From NCBI GenBank assembly GCA_920105625.2, contig OV050033.1:531001-595000 (forward strand): a stretch of DNA of 64,000 nucleotides, read 5' to 3'. The notes under the pieces are model-generated. The model was not told the origin of the DNA and made no database searches. It saw only the letters and a program-made list of their open reading frames with translations. Positions within the stretch are counted from its first letter, which is position 1. Each line of letters begins with the position of its first letter. Origin of the DNA: Clusia tigrina. Taxonomy: Eukaryota > Arthropoda > Insecta > Diptera > Clusiidae. This document shows, in pieces, positions 14,001 to 26,646 of this stretch. The position numbers and the translations under genes are program-made.

Positions 14001-16520
14001 GAAAACTTTCCAGTTTCTGTTCCAGATAAGTTTAAAAGCTATTTCACTGACAACTCCACTGTTTTGTTTAAAACTTTATATCCTTTTCAAATCCCTCGGA
14101 TTGGTGTCACAACAAGTGTGCTTTCCCTAAAAGTTTCCAATTCGCCACATACGGTTGTAATCCCTAGAACGCCTTCTAACTACCTGCTATGCCTGCCGTT
14201 TAAACGGCCACACTTTAATCCACTTAAATCCTTAAAAACGAAAAAAAACACTCTTTTGACCCTCAACCCTCTGCGTTGTTGCTGTGAATTGCGGTAATTG
14301 CCGAAACACTGCCACTGGTTCTGTATCCCGGCACCGATTGCACTTCTTTTCGAAAGTCATTAAAGGGGAGGGGAGCAATAATTATTTAGTATTGCTACCA
14401 AGCGTTTAGCGTAAATCGTGCGTGAGTCGTTTGCTTTTAAATAATTTTTCTCTATAAATCTCTTCAGTTTCTGGACGTGTTTTCGCACATAATCGTTTAA
14501 GTTTTCCCTTTCTGTTGCCACACACTTTCACACAAATCTTTTTTAGTTTTCCGCCCTTACGGGTTTTTTAAATTCATTTGATTTATATTTTTTTGTTTTT
14601 TAATATTTTAGCAATTTTTATAATTTTTTTGTTTTTGCCACTTTTACTTTTGCAGGTAGATTATTTACCTTTAATACAAACTCCTCAAATCAGCACAGCA
14701 CACAACGTTACTCAACACATCAACACTCCGACGTAAACTGAAAGTATCTTGAAGCAGCAACTTCGTGTGCCGTTTGCTATCGCTGTTGTTGCCTCTGCTT
14801 CCATCGGTTTGGTCGTGGATTCGCTTTGCAGCTGACCCAACATGTTCGATGTCGTTTGCAGGCTGAACACAGTGGAGCAAATTTGGTATATGTTGCTTCT
14901 TAGACTATGAGAATTCAGCTGACATTACCAATGCTTGGTTGCAAAAATCAATATATACTCAACTAGAATAAGATACCTCTACTGTTATATGTACGCTTTA
15001 GTGAGTGTATAAAATAGTTATAGAAGCTACCGTAATTACTGACTGAATACAAGCAAATACTAATCAAACACACCTATTATTGTGGGCTGAGGAATTTTCT
15101 GCTGAGAAGAAAATTTTGTCTGCGTAAGAGAAAAATAAAACTATAAAATTATAATTCAACGGACTACTAAAAAAAGTATAAATTAGCATTGAATGACATA
15201 CTCCAATTGGAAAACAAATATTAAATAAGATTTTTCTAGCAATACTAATGTTCTTTAAATTTTTGGTTTTCTTTGGAAAATTTTCTTATTAAAAACATCG
15301 TACCTCCAACAAAATATATATGGGAAATATGTTGGTTTATTGGTTTATTTTTTAAATTTATATTAAAACTACATTATTCCATATAGTTGAATGAGCAATA
15401 ACAAATTTAAGGGAAATTCGATGAAGATGTGGGATCAAGAATGACTCTTTACTATATAATATTCACAATAATAATAAGGTCATTGTAGCTTCAACATTTA
15501 TAGACATTCACATTACTCGTACTAATAATAAATATGATTATAAGACGGAGGAACTGGTAACACTATTATTCGCTGTCCGCAAGTGGTGCAAAAAATACCC
15601 CAAATATTTACAAAATAACTTTCACCCATCAGTTTTTTAAAAGCTCAAGAATATTTTATAAGTGGAAAAAGTTCGATCTCAGTTACGCATCCTGAGTTTT
15701 TGTACAACACGCAACTTTTTTGTTCTAACAAGTTTGACTGGAATCCTGCAACATGTTCCAAAGGAACCAGCACCAATTCAACAGAAGGACCAAATGGTTT
15801 ATCACTTGCATCGGAATTTATTTACGAAGTGATACAAAATTATTTTAACTAAAAAAGACCCAAATATTGATTAATTAAGAAAAAACGCAGGAAATTTTTT
15901 AATTTGAAGCAAATAAAAAACTTTTAGCAAGAATGGCGAAAAATATTCAACATTGGGGAAGAGTTTTTTGAAGTATGTATTGGGAGAAATATGTGGGAAT
16001 AAATTTTATGGTTTGATGGGAGCATAAAAATAACCTTTAAGATAGGCAAAAATAGTTTCACAGAAGTTGCGTCCTTATAAAACAACTGTATTCGACCGTA
16101 GATTCAGGGCCAACCAGGAATGGGTCTCCGGAAACTTTTTGGTCCGTTAACAATCACAAATATTTTTTCTCCCGGCAATCTTTGTTTGTCTTCTTGAGAA
16201 AATTGCTATTGTGAAATTATTATTTTATTTTGATTACATTCGGTATGCAGTTTATAGTGTGCATGTGGTACCTATCTAATTTCAATAGGTTGGCAAGTCA
16301 CGAAAGTACGTAAAGTCGCAAACACTGTGCTTCATCGTAACAACTATCATCTATGCTTTGGTCGCAACAACTGATTGATGAAAGTCAAAGTTTTAATTTA
16401 AAAGTAATGAGCGTTGAGGGCTTTACAGATGAAGTTGAAGTTGTTTTTGTTATCGCACTCCAATAAAAGCATATAGTCATAAACGCACCTACCTACGGAC
16501 ATACTCGAATGTAAATATTT

Positions 16521-16575
16521 GTATTAGTATTATCGTTATCATTATTATCATTATTTTTGTTGTTATTGTTGTTTC
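16521..16575. repeat. Imperfect ATT/GTT trinucleotide tract
   Basis: This is a run of ATT, GTT and ATC triplets (for example ATTATTATCATT) that is imperfect throughout. It creates a spurious Asn-rich open frame on the minus strand. Confidence 0.75.
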
Positions 16576-19500
16576 TATTGGTTATTGACTGATAATAATG
16601 TCGAAGCAAGTCCAGCACACAGCTAGTTGTTGCACTCTTTCGTTGTTGTTGCTGTGTTGGTGATTTGGTAAACACTGCCCCTTTCGTGCTTACCAAAATC
16701 AAATCCCCGAACCGCGACTACAGCTCCTTCCCATCGACTCTCAGCACCGTTTGATCTATATACGCGTGAAAATGCTGGGCGACCCGACACGGTTAGTGGT
16801 CATCGGAGCCGGTCTCTGTTAGGACGATTATGTTTACATGTTTGAGTGTGCGTTTGTGTACATTTGTATGTGTCTATGGCTTTATTAGATACATTTAGCG
16901 CTCAGTTCACTTGCACGTGTTTGACAAATAACAACAAAACCCGCTTCCACAAACAACAACCGAGTTGGTCAAATACCTCTGCACGCTGAGTGCCACTCTC
17001 CTTGCTCTGCTCTGCTCTGTCACTGCAATGTCGTGAATGGGATTGTGTTGAAGTTGCTTCTACGAGTATTATTAATATATTGGTATCAATCGATTTTGTT
17101 GGTTCACTGCTTTTCCGAGTTATTCTAATTTAGTTTGGTAGTCGTCTTCTAATTTTTGTTGGTTGTGTTTGTTATGTCTCTAATTTTGATATTTTTTTTA
17201 GCTTGTCTTGTGTGTCCATATGTATGTGTGATTGTTCGCTTGTCAGCCCATTAGTCAATTGTCACCGGCTGCCTTCGAACATGTCACCGCCAACACATGC
17301 GTACTACTCACAACTGTTAAGTACAAGGCAAACATAAATACCATTTTCATACAGGTTCACAGCTTGTCAGTTGTCACTCTCTTGGAAGAGATCTCACACC
17401 ATATCAACGCTAAATACACGTATTATTGAGGACAAGAGAGGTCGAATCGAGATATTCGTGGAGGAACAAATTATCATGTAAAACCTACATTTTCTGTTGA
17501 AAATATGTACAACGAGTTATTCGACCACGAATGTCTTAATATATCCTTAGATTCCCGCTTAATTTAGAGCAAGTTATATTTTACAGAACAGTTTCTACTA
17601 GGAAACGGTAGCTCGAACACGCTTTGCTTCATGGATTGTGGTTTGACACGGTGGTGTGAGTATTTATAATTTCCAATTCTCCGAAGTCTTAGTGAAAGTG
17701 TTGAAATTTTAAAGAATGCCAGTACACGAAACAAATGCTTCAGAGTACTTCAACCAAGTTCGTCTTTTAACTGATTCAGAAACATAACATTTTTTAAGAC
17801 ACCTTACCCCACCCCAGCTGGAATTCATAGAGATCTGCAGAAGGTGATCTTAAAAAGAAATGATCGTCGTTTCTGTTCATACAATAAGTTTTTGGCGTAA
17901 TGAGTTCTTCGATCACGTGTGTCTATATTTTCTACTGGGTGTTGTTAACTTAGGTGCTTGTTTCTAGGACGGGTGACTTTGCGTGACACATGCAAATATT
18001 GACTCAAAAGTTTTACACACTCTTTGGTACACAGAATTTTGTTTGAATGGTTTATTTTATTTTATTCTCCTTTTTCATGAGGTCATCAATCAAAGGAACT
18101 GACCCCTTCCTTTCACCGAACAATGTTTATGGAGGGCATATTATATGAGATTTCGGAAGGTCTAGACAATTTCAGACAGCAGACACATTGCTCCATGACA
18201 GTCGGTTGGCTTTCAGTTTACGGATGGAGAAATGTTTCAGGAAAAGAGTGCGAAAACAAAGCGCTAAGAAAACTGTAACATCATATACGATGTAAAAGAC
18301 TCCATAGCAGGACTCGAAAAATATAAATATGATCAAAGACGTACCTGTTTGGTCTTGTTCTGACTGCAGCTTTCTTACTAATGGAGATAGTGCATGTATA
18401 TACAAGAGCTTTAGGGACTCCACGTATTCTCTGGTTCAACCACAGCACAAACTGCGAAAATTTAAGGGCTACAGCCTAAAAATATTCTACATATTTCTTC
18501 ACATATTTTGCTGGGTGTCAGCCTAATTTTCTGTTAATTAAGACAAAATTATTGTCAACTTAAAATTCGGCAATCTTTTGTCTCCCAAAAATATGCTTGT
18601 ACGACAACTATTCAGAAAATGTTTACTTTTATTCCCTTTTTAAATACTCATAAATTCCGCAATGTGTTCCTTGTCGAAATTTATCATCGCATTCATACTC
18701 GTCGGCACTGAGAAGGAACAAATCGTAGTCAACGGGGACCAATATGTGGATAAATCCCCACATCGCCGCAGTGCTCTGGACAAAATCCTTTTAAATAAAA
18801 AAGTGAAGCCCAATAACCATTCCGAAAAAACCCCGAAATATATTTCACTTTTTTGTACCAGCTCACATGCGGAGTTGTTACCATGGCCAAGGACATGTGT
18901 GAGGAGAGAGCGGACCACTCGCGCCACAGCACGCTTACACATCCTCTCTCACACACACTCCCATACACACGTAAGAATAAACAAGCAGCGTTCAAGCATG
19001 CATAAAAGGATAATAATAATGCGCACACATCCTTCTGCAACTTGGCCACCCGAACCGCCGAGGAAAGTTTGCCAAAAAACCAAAAGGGGGAATGCTGTGG
19101 TCACTGCGGGTGAGAAGTTTTTCCATGCGGATTTTGGTGTTTGGAGTGAAGCACAGTATTGGGGCAGCCCGACACTTTTGTATGCACGTCCCCAATCCCC
19201 AAGTGTGTAAGCTGGGCGGCATGGGGGCAACAGCACTTTACTAGCTGGAACGTTTCATGGTGGAGGGAAGCGCTGTCAAAATATGCTATAATAACCGAGA
19301 ACATTGTCACAAAACGCTAAACAATATGCAAAATGTTTCCCTCCATTGCCAAAAAACCAAAAGAACCGAACAGAAAACAAAAGAAAAATGCCAAATTCGC
19401 AGCGGCGTTAAAAAAAGAGTGCCATGAAAAGAGTGAACCAGCGGATAACGTCTAAAATGAGATTAGGAAGGACATTCGTGTGTTTAACTCGCAAATGGGG

Positions 19501-19590
19501 TGTACTCGAGATGTGTGCGGCAGGTTCGGTGCACATTCCGCCAAGGACGATAGAATATCCTGCTATGGTAGCTGCAGTTATGGCCGTGGT

Positions 19591-19627
19591 CGTTGTGTTG
19601 TAGTAGTTGTTGTTTTTGTTGTTGTTT
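19591..19627. repeat. GTT/TTG-rich simple repeat
   Basis: This is an imperfect run of GTT and TTG triplets, a typical fly non-coding microsatellite. It explains a valine-rich open frame on the plus strand and an Asn/Thr-rich one on the minus strand. Confidence 0.7.
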
Positions 19628-22600
19628 ACAGTCAGCGGGCGGTGCAATTGGTTTGTCTTTGTCTATTATTCGCTTATGAAAGTCGGAAATATACTCGAAA
19701 CGTTGCTCTGCTGAGTTGTGCATTGTTTATACGTGTTGGTGTTGTTGTTTCTCTGCGCTTCTTGCGCAGACACTTGCAACAGTTTTGAGTCGAGTTAATT
19801 GCTTTTTATGCCCAAAGGAGCGAAGCTCTACACATAAAAACATAAAAAGAGGAACACAAAGCATTTCATCTGAAATGAAAAGTCAAATTTGCAAATTAGT
19901 TCAGGGAGATTTTTGCTGATACTGGGGATAACGCTGCAGCCGAAGTTTAGCTCGGATAGAGATGACGAAAATAGTGGCCCCTGTTTAGTAGAAAATTAAA
20001 GCGGTCCAATCACACATTTTTAATCACATTCGTTCGATTTCTTTGTAAATAATAGCGTCAAAACCAGGCGTTCTCTGTTTGTTTGGAACATTTGAACAGA
20101 TATAGAAAATATCTTCTTAAAAAAATAATTTACATCCACCGAACCAATCGATCCAGTACAGTGGAATGAACCGATTTATCCACCTCTAAAATTCATTATC
20201 TTCGTATTATTTATATTGTGGTTCTCTGTAATAAAGTTTTGCACTCCAGGGGATGAATAATCTCTTAAATAAAGAGGCATTACCTTATACAATGAAACAT
20301 CAAGAGACGTAGATGAAATGGAAAAATGTGCGAAAGCCCCATTCGGCAAACTCGTTCGTTTCGTCGACTTCATTCTGGACCTCTCGACTTCATTCCTATA
20401 ATCGCAGAAGATTGCATAGTCTCTGATATAAATATAACAATGTTACAACGATTCATGAACACAACATCTGAATCAAGTCTATTAGGTGGCAGAGTGATAA
20501 GGAATGATAAGGAAATTCCCGAAAAATATACTCCTTTGTCAACCCCACAGAAAAAATACGACAGAGGCAGAAGCTTTAAATTTTGATGGGCTTAAGTAAT
20601 CAAGTGTTTAATCTGAAAACAAAAAATTTTTGGAGCAGAGAACCCAAGTGACAGAGGCAAACATTTAAATTTTCGACAAACAAATTCACCATCAGAGGAC
20701 GTGAATATTAAAAATGCCGGGTAATTTGAGAACGAGAAGTTTAACGCAAATCAAACATTCCCAAAATAGTCGATCCATAGAATTTTGAGAAACGAATAGA
20801 AGAAACTCCCGGTAAAATCTCAATTTGTTCCACATCCAATATAAACAATAAGAAGGTGCACTCATGGAGCATCACAAAAACAACCACTCCACATGCAAAG
20901 ATTAACCCAGACTGCTCATAGTCAACTGTTAGTCGTGATAATAAAGTACCTCTGCTGTAGGAGTCGATGGAAAAGTGCCAAAGTTTCACATAACTGTCCT
21001 AACGAGGAAAAAACCATCCGTCATAAGCTGACGATAAGTGTTCCAAAAGTGATTTCGGAAATCGTTTAAGAGACTCATGTTATAGCTTCTTAATTTATTA
21101 CAAAAGTAATTCCCACCATTCTCGAAATGACCTGGTCTTACTCCTTATTATTATACTCCCTAGTATTACTCCCTAATTGCATACTGTCCATCTCTACAAA
21201 AATATTCTACAAACATATTCATTATTTTCGGCTTCCTAAGTACTCTAAAATGAGCTCTTATTATACCCAGGTTGTTCACACGCTTCCACAGCTCCGGAGA
21301 CCTCTGAGTTTAGTGCGGGTGAGAAAGCTACCACAATGCAAACCCGGTACAGCTTTTTCATTGTCTGCCACTTAAAATTTGAAACTTGTCTGTATTATTT
21401 TAACAAAACACCGAAAAGAGACGAAAAAACTCCCCACTACTCCCAAAGGAAAATATTTGCGATACTTGAGCACCGACACTGAGGCCATCTAATTTGGCAG
21501 CCTTTTCTAAGCATGGCTACTCATTTGGGCGAGAGTGCATTGAAAATGTAAAATCTGAATACTTTGGGTCGGGACTGACTTGCATAGTTTCAAATTCATT
21601 TTAATATGCTTTTGCTTTTGTTTTTATTTTGGTTTTCGCTTTTGTTTTTTTTTTAGGTGGAAATTCTAAAGCAAGGATGCGCACCCTTCGACCAGGCTGC
21701 TTCATTTTATAACATAAATTACGTAATTTCAGTTCTCGCATTCCTGTTGTTGTGGTTGTTGCTGCTGCTGTTGTGCATTGTACACTTCAGACAAAGGACC
21801 ACTTCCATCCATCCCCCTGAAACTGGTTGGCATTTCGGCAGTGAGCGAATATTAAATTTCATAATTGCAGTTGTTATTTGGAAACTATTGCAACCCCTGC
21901 AATAGGACACATTTTATCATTTTAAGGATATTTACAATATATTTTTTTCTCACTGCCTTTAGTGTATATTACAATTGCACCCTACAACCAAACATATGTC
22001 ATTTATACTTCCGATAAGTACTCAGAATCTCATCTTCAATCTCCATGTGCCCATCGAGTCCAACTTACTCTGCTATATTACCGTTCAACGACTGCTTCTA
22101 TGAACGAAGGAAATAAAATATCTCCAACCTAAAAACAATGAATACTTCTACCTAAATTATGCCCAGGAAAGAGTGAAGAAATTGAGGAAGCCTTCAGCCC
22201 TACTGCCCAGACCAACAGAAGGTTGGAGCTGCCATCACTGCAAACAAAAGAAATAATACTTCAATCAGAAAGTCCTGCAATGAAACAGAATTTCCACTAT
22301 TGCTCCAGTGATGTTAGGGAATCATAGAAACACCTTTTGTTGAACTAAATATATTTTAAAATCTCAAAAGAGCACTCACCCACCGATTTAGTCCAATTAT
22401 AGATGAGATTGATATGGTAGATGTCGATTGAAAACTGTTTGAGACGGGTTGCTATGACTTTGGCATATTTTAAGTTATTGATTCTCCACATTATGATAAT
22501 AATAAGCTCATATCAAAGGGTGTACACCTAAAGTAAGAGCCTTACACAATCTGCTCAACGAATTTGTAAATTGCGTAGCTGGCACTTCTAGTCTCGGTTA

Positions 22601-25224
22601 TGACGTTGGTAATTCTCATTCTTGTGTCCTCCTTATTGCAAATGGCAGGATCTGATCTCAACCCACCCATTTTTCCCAATGTCGAAATGATACCATATAT
22701 CATGAAATACGAGTATTTCCATCAATGTAGCCATTGTTTTGCATTTATTTCGGACAGCCACAAACAAAAATTCTCCTGAATACTCCAAACAGCAACAATT
22801 ATGGTCCCGAAACACGAAAATACAGAAGTCAAAATTATTATTGTCTGAAAATGTTAAAATGAAGCACATGTGATGAACGACCAACAGGGACACTCCCAGT
22901 GCCAGGGGAGGCATTCAGTGCAAATGCAAACAAAACTGACTGCAATAACTGACACCAAGTGCGCAGATAGGACATTCTCACATCCGGCCAAGCGACAATT
23001 ACTCATTATGTCAGCGCTCCGCCTCTCCGCTCGGTGTCGTCCCAGGCACGGACAGCACGTTTTGACAGTGTTTACAAAATTGTTGCCAAATTTTCATTTT
23101 AATTAGATTAAACTCACTCCGCAGGGAGTTGCTTATCATTAGCCCCGGAGTTGTCATTCATTCCCAAGTTGGCAAAAGTTGCTCGCCTTTATTTAAGGTG
23201 AGGCTTCCTCATTTTGTTTGCCAGAGCTGCTCCGTTGTCCTCTGCTAGGAACTTCCACTTGTGCGAAATTTCAATTTCAAAACGATTTCTGACACTTGTC
23301 GCGGAGTTGGTCGCTCGCAGTAAAATTCTTCAAATTTTGTGTAATTTATTTTACAACTAATGAGAAAGGATACTATGAAATGAAGTGAGCAATGCATTTT
23401 CGGAAGGATGGTGAGCACACTTCTCTTTAATTGGGGTGAAATGCCTTTCCTGGGCATCATAAGTGCAGCAATTGCAGCCATTCAACGGTCGTCCCAGAAC
23501 GTCAATACGCAAAGAAAGCATCGGGAAGTGATGTGATAAGTCGCTGCAGATACTACCTTAATGCAAGCTATGGTAGAGATGGTAAGCCAGAAAACTGAAG
23601 AGCTAGAGTTCATATAACTAGTAAGTGGGGGATATGAGGGGTAAAATGAGGTGGACCGTCATGTCGGTTCGTTATTTTCACTCCTTTCGATTTTAATTTT
23701 TTCTAGATATTCGAAAACACAAAATATCACTCTTTAGGCCACTCCTTTTGGGAGAGATTCGACACGAATATGCTCACAATAAGGCAGCTGCTCCTCACTT
23801 TCGTTCCCATTCCAGCTCTTTACTTTTCGAACCTCCCTCGGTACGAATGCCTCAATTGCGACACTTACGCCAGAGCGACGAATCGTTTTTGTGCACAAGA
23901 GTTTCATAATTAAACATTTTTGAAAAGTCTATTTGTATTTTAAATAAATTAAAATTTCTTTCAGAGATGTCGAAAACTCAATTAACGTGCTGGAGTGGTT
24001 AATTAACAACAACAACAAAAACCAGGATGCTTCTACACATGAAAGCAGCTCCAGTGATTTATAGAAAAACTTTAGAACAATATTCTGCAACAGCACAAAC
24101 TGCGCACACCCTCCACCAACGGCACAAGTAGAACCCACCTAATTTACTGGTATAGCCATGAGTGAGTGCGCACTGGCAGTCTAGTGGTCTCTCTCACGTA
24201 CCACTTCAAAGGTTTGGGGAATTCGAAGCATAGTTTGGGGGTTCAAATTGGTGCTACGGAGTTCAAAGTTTGTGAAATTCTATGGAATTGTTGAGATGAT
24301 TGAGACAATCGTTGGGAGAAGCAAACATATATTGAACAGAATCTTCTACAATAGGTCGTAAAATTGAGAGCAACTTAGTTGATAGTAGATGCGAATACAA
24401 AGGAAATTAGTACCCCTAGTCCAAGGACATGCCAATTTGCCTTGGAGGTTGACAGATTGACTTTTTACAATTTGTAGGAAACTTGAGAAACAATTCAGAG
24501 CTCAAATTAAAAGTTAAGTCACCTGAGATAACATTCTGTTGAGAGTAGGCTCAAATGTATTCGAGGAAGGGCAGAGTACTTTAGAATGGATTGGAAAACT
24601 TGGGTAAATGTAGATGAGAAAGTAAGGAGTCAGTGAAAAGGCAGAGTATAGTCAGCCCTGAAAATTATCGGTCACGGCCAACAAGAGCACAAACCTTCTT
24701 CCAAATTTTAAGGATTTGAAAATACTTCTTCAGAAGAACAAGTTTCGGCACATGAAGAGCCCACGGTGAGCGATGTCTTAGCACCTGGAAAAATTAATAC
24801 AAAACGGTGAAAATTTCGCAGAAAATGATTTTTATAGCATATGTTGTAGGTGCCCAAAGTAAGAATGAAAATCTTTGATCCTGAATCACAGCTCCAACAT
24901 CTTCCGTAAGGAAATCGTTCAAATGGAGTAAAATCAAGTGAACACTCATAAACAGCAGACCAACCGAATAATATACAAAGTCAATCGCAGCCAGAGTTAA
25001 CAGCAGCCAGGAGCTTGCGTTGGTGCCTGAAGAATGAATTGCTATAACTTTTGTGCTGTTAATTGAAGAAATTATTTTCAGAATCCTAGATACGAGGAGA
25101 GAGTTCTAAACAAATTACCAAAAATTGTTTTGCAACAAAACAGGATACAGCGTCATTTGACCGCAAGGACTTGAGCACAAACTCCAGTGAAATGAGTGTC
25201 GGATGCACGGAGGAGGCAGAGGGT

Positions 25225-25243
25225 GAGAGAGAGAGAGAGAGAG
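25225..25243. repeat. (GA)n microsatellite
   Basis: This is an almost pure GA dinucleotide run of about 19 bases, flanked by GGGAGGGA purine sequence. Confidence 0.9.
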
Positions 25244-25994
25244 GGAGGGAAACATGTGTGTAGTTGACGTGTGTGAAATAAACTTTCTTAATGCTTGAAT
25301 GCGGCTGAGAAGTATTTAAATGCTGCTGATTGTGAGCTAAAAAGCTGCTTATGAGAGTGCTGTTGGGCTTATTGCAGTTGTTATTGTTGTTGCTCCTAGT
25401 ATATAATTTGTGGATTGCGATTAAGCGAGTAGTGCTATCGAGATCTTCAAAAGAGATGCTGCTGCAGTGGCTCAGAGATCTCTGCAAGTAATAAGTCAAC
25501 TTATGTAAACTAAGTCCACACGCCCTCCTCCTCAAAGGAAATTAAAAATGAAAATCCTTTCAAAAATTGTTTGCTTGTAATTTAAGCTTACAACAGCTCT
25601 GTAGAAGCCAACGCCAAAGCGTGTGAAAATCCTCTTACAGAGCTCAGCCGTCTATGTCCACAGTTGCCTTGATGCATTGATGCTCGGTTGTTTGCTTGTA
25701 GCAACATCAGTAGCACCAACTGCCTCAAGTCCTTTGTGTAAGCAAAGGAAAAGGGGATTTGTGCAACAATACTGAAGTAGGAACATCGATATGCACTTGA
25801 CCTCCCAAGAGAACAGCTACAAACGCGGACAACAGAGCTGAGGACTATACGCATGCAAACTATGACGAAGTAACTTCAATTTACTATTCTTGTGGTCGAC
25901 TGCAACGAGGCACAATAGAAACCAACATCCATGCTGTTATCACTTAGCCAGGCTCCATCCCAAATAATCGCTGGGTGAGTGTATGACAGAGCAT

Positions 25995-26040
25995 GTGCGT
26001 GTGTGTGTGTGTGTGTGAGTGTGCGTGTGTGTGTGTGAGT
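25995..26040. repeat. (GT)n compound microsatellite
   Basis: Two GT runs are interrupted by GTGAGTGTGC-type units. The repeat generates Cys/Val and Thr/His repeat open frames on the two strands, which are not genes. Confidence 0.95.
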
Positions 26041-26600
26041 ATGTTTTCTGACATGTTGTTTGCTTTTCATAAACGATACTTTTCAGTTTGTGCTCGCTCA
26101 GGCGCAGTTCGGAAAACCCGGAAATCTCCTGGAACAATAAATTCAACACTCACTCACTCATACACCGACAAATCCACAAATCCACACACGCACGCACACT
26201 TGCTCACTTACCATTGGATGAGTTTGAAAATTTTGCAAACGCTTTTATTGCAATATGAATGAACTTTTTGTGATGAAGATAAATTGCAGTGCTCAGGTTT
26301 GAAGTTGCACAAATTTCGTTAAAGGCCATAAACGATATTTTATGGTCAGCATTCATTGCAGGCTTTTAGATTACGCCTTTAATTTGGTTTTTGCACCGCA
26401 ACCCCGCGCACACCTAGTCTATGCTTACTATTATTGAAGCATATCAAATAAAATATTTGTAGCACAGACATCGCACCGCTCTGGAATATTCCTGGCATAT
26501 GACAGCGTGGCAAGTCAAAAGTGGGCATAAAAATATTTTATTTTTATGGCAGAGCGTTACTCTAACAACTCTTCTACGCCTTGCAAGTTGCAACTTAGAC

Positions 26601-26646
26601 GGAGAGAGTGAGAAACAGAGAGGGAGAGAGGAAGAGAGAGAGAGAC
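26601..26646. repeat. Purine (GA)n tract
   Basis: This imperfect GA-rich, nearly all-purine stretch includes several GAGAGAG runs. GAGAG motifs can bind GAGA-type factors in flies, but here this is only a composition-level observation. Confidence 0.8.

Larger units (their letters stand above)
14001..25224. other. Intergenic or intronic DNA without recognisable genes
   Basis: I see no coding exon, RNA gene or intact mobile element in this stretch. It may contain 5' non-coding exons or introns of Trim9, whose promoter is not located. It holds simple-sequence tracts of ATT/GTT type near 16.5 kb and 19.6 kb and several CTCTG and TTG microrepeats. The longest open frame here (18662-19210, plus strand) has several competing frames on the opposite strand, no domain and biased, repetitive composition, and I do not consider it a gene. 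Confidence 0.5.

Noticed and set aside
18662..19236. Several overlapping open frames on both strands near 18.7-19.2 kb
   Set aside because: They compete in four or more frames with no recognisable protein, which is typical of GC-richer non-coding DNA.
25876..26262. Open frames rich in Thr/His or Cys/Val
   Set aside because: They are translations of the GT microsatellite.
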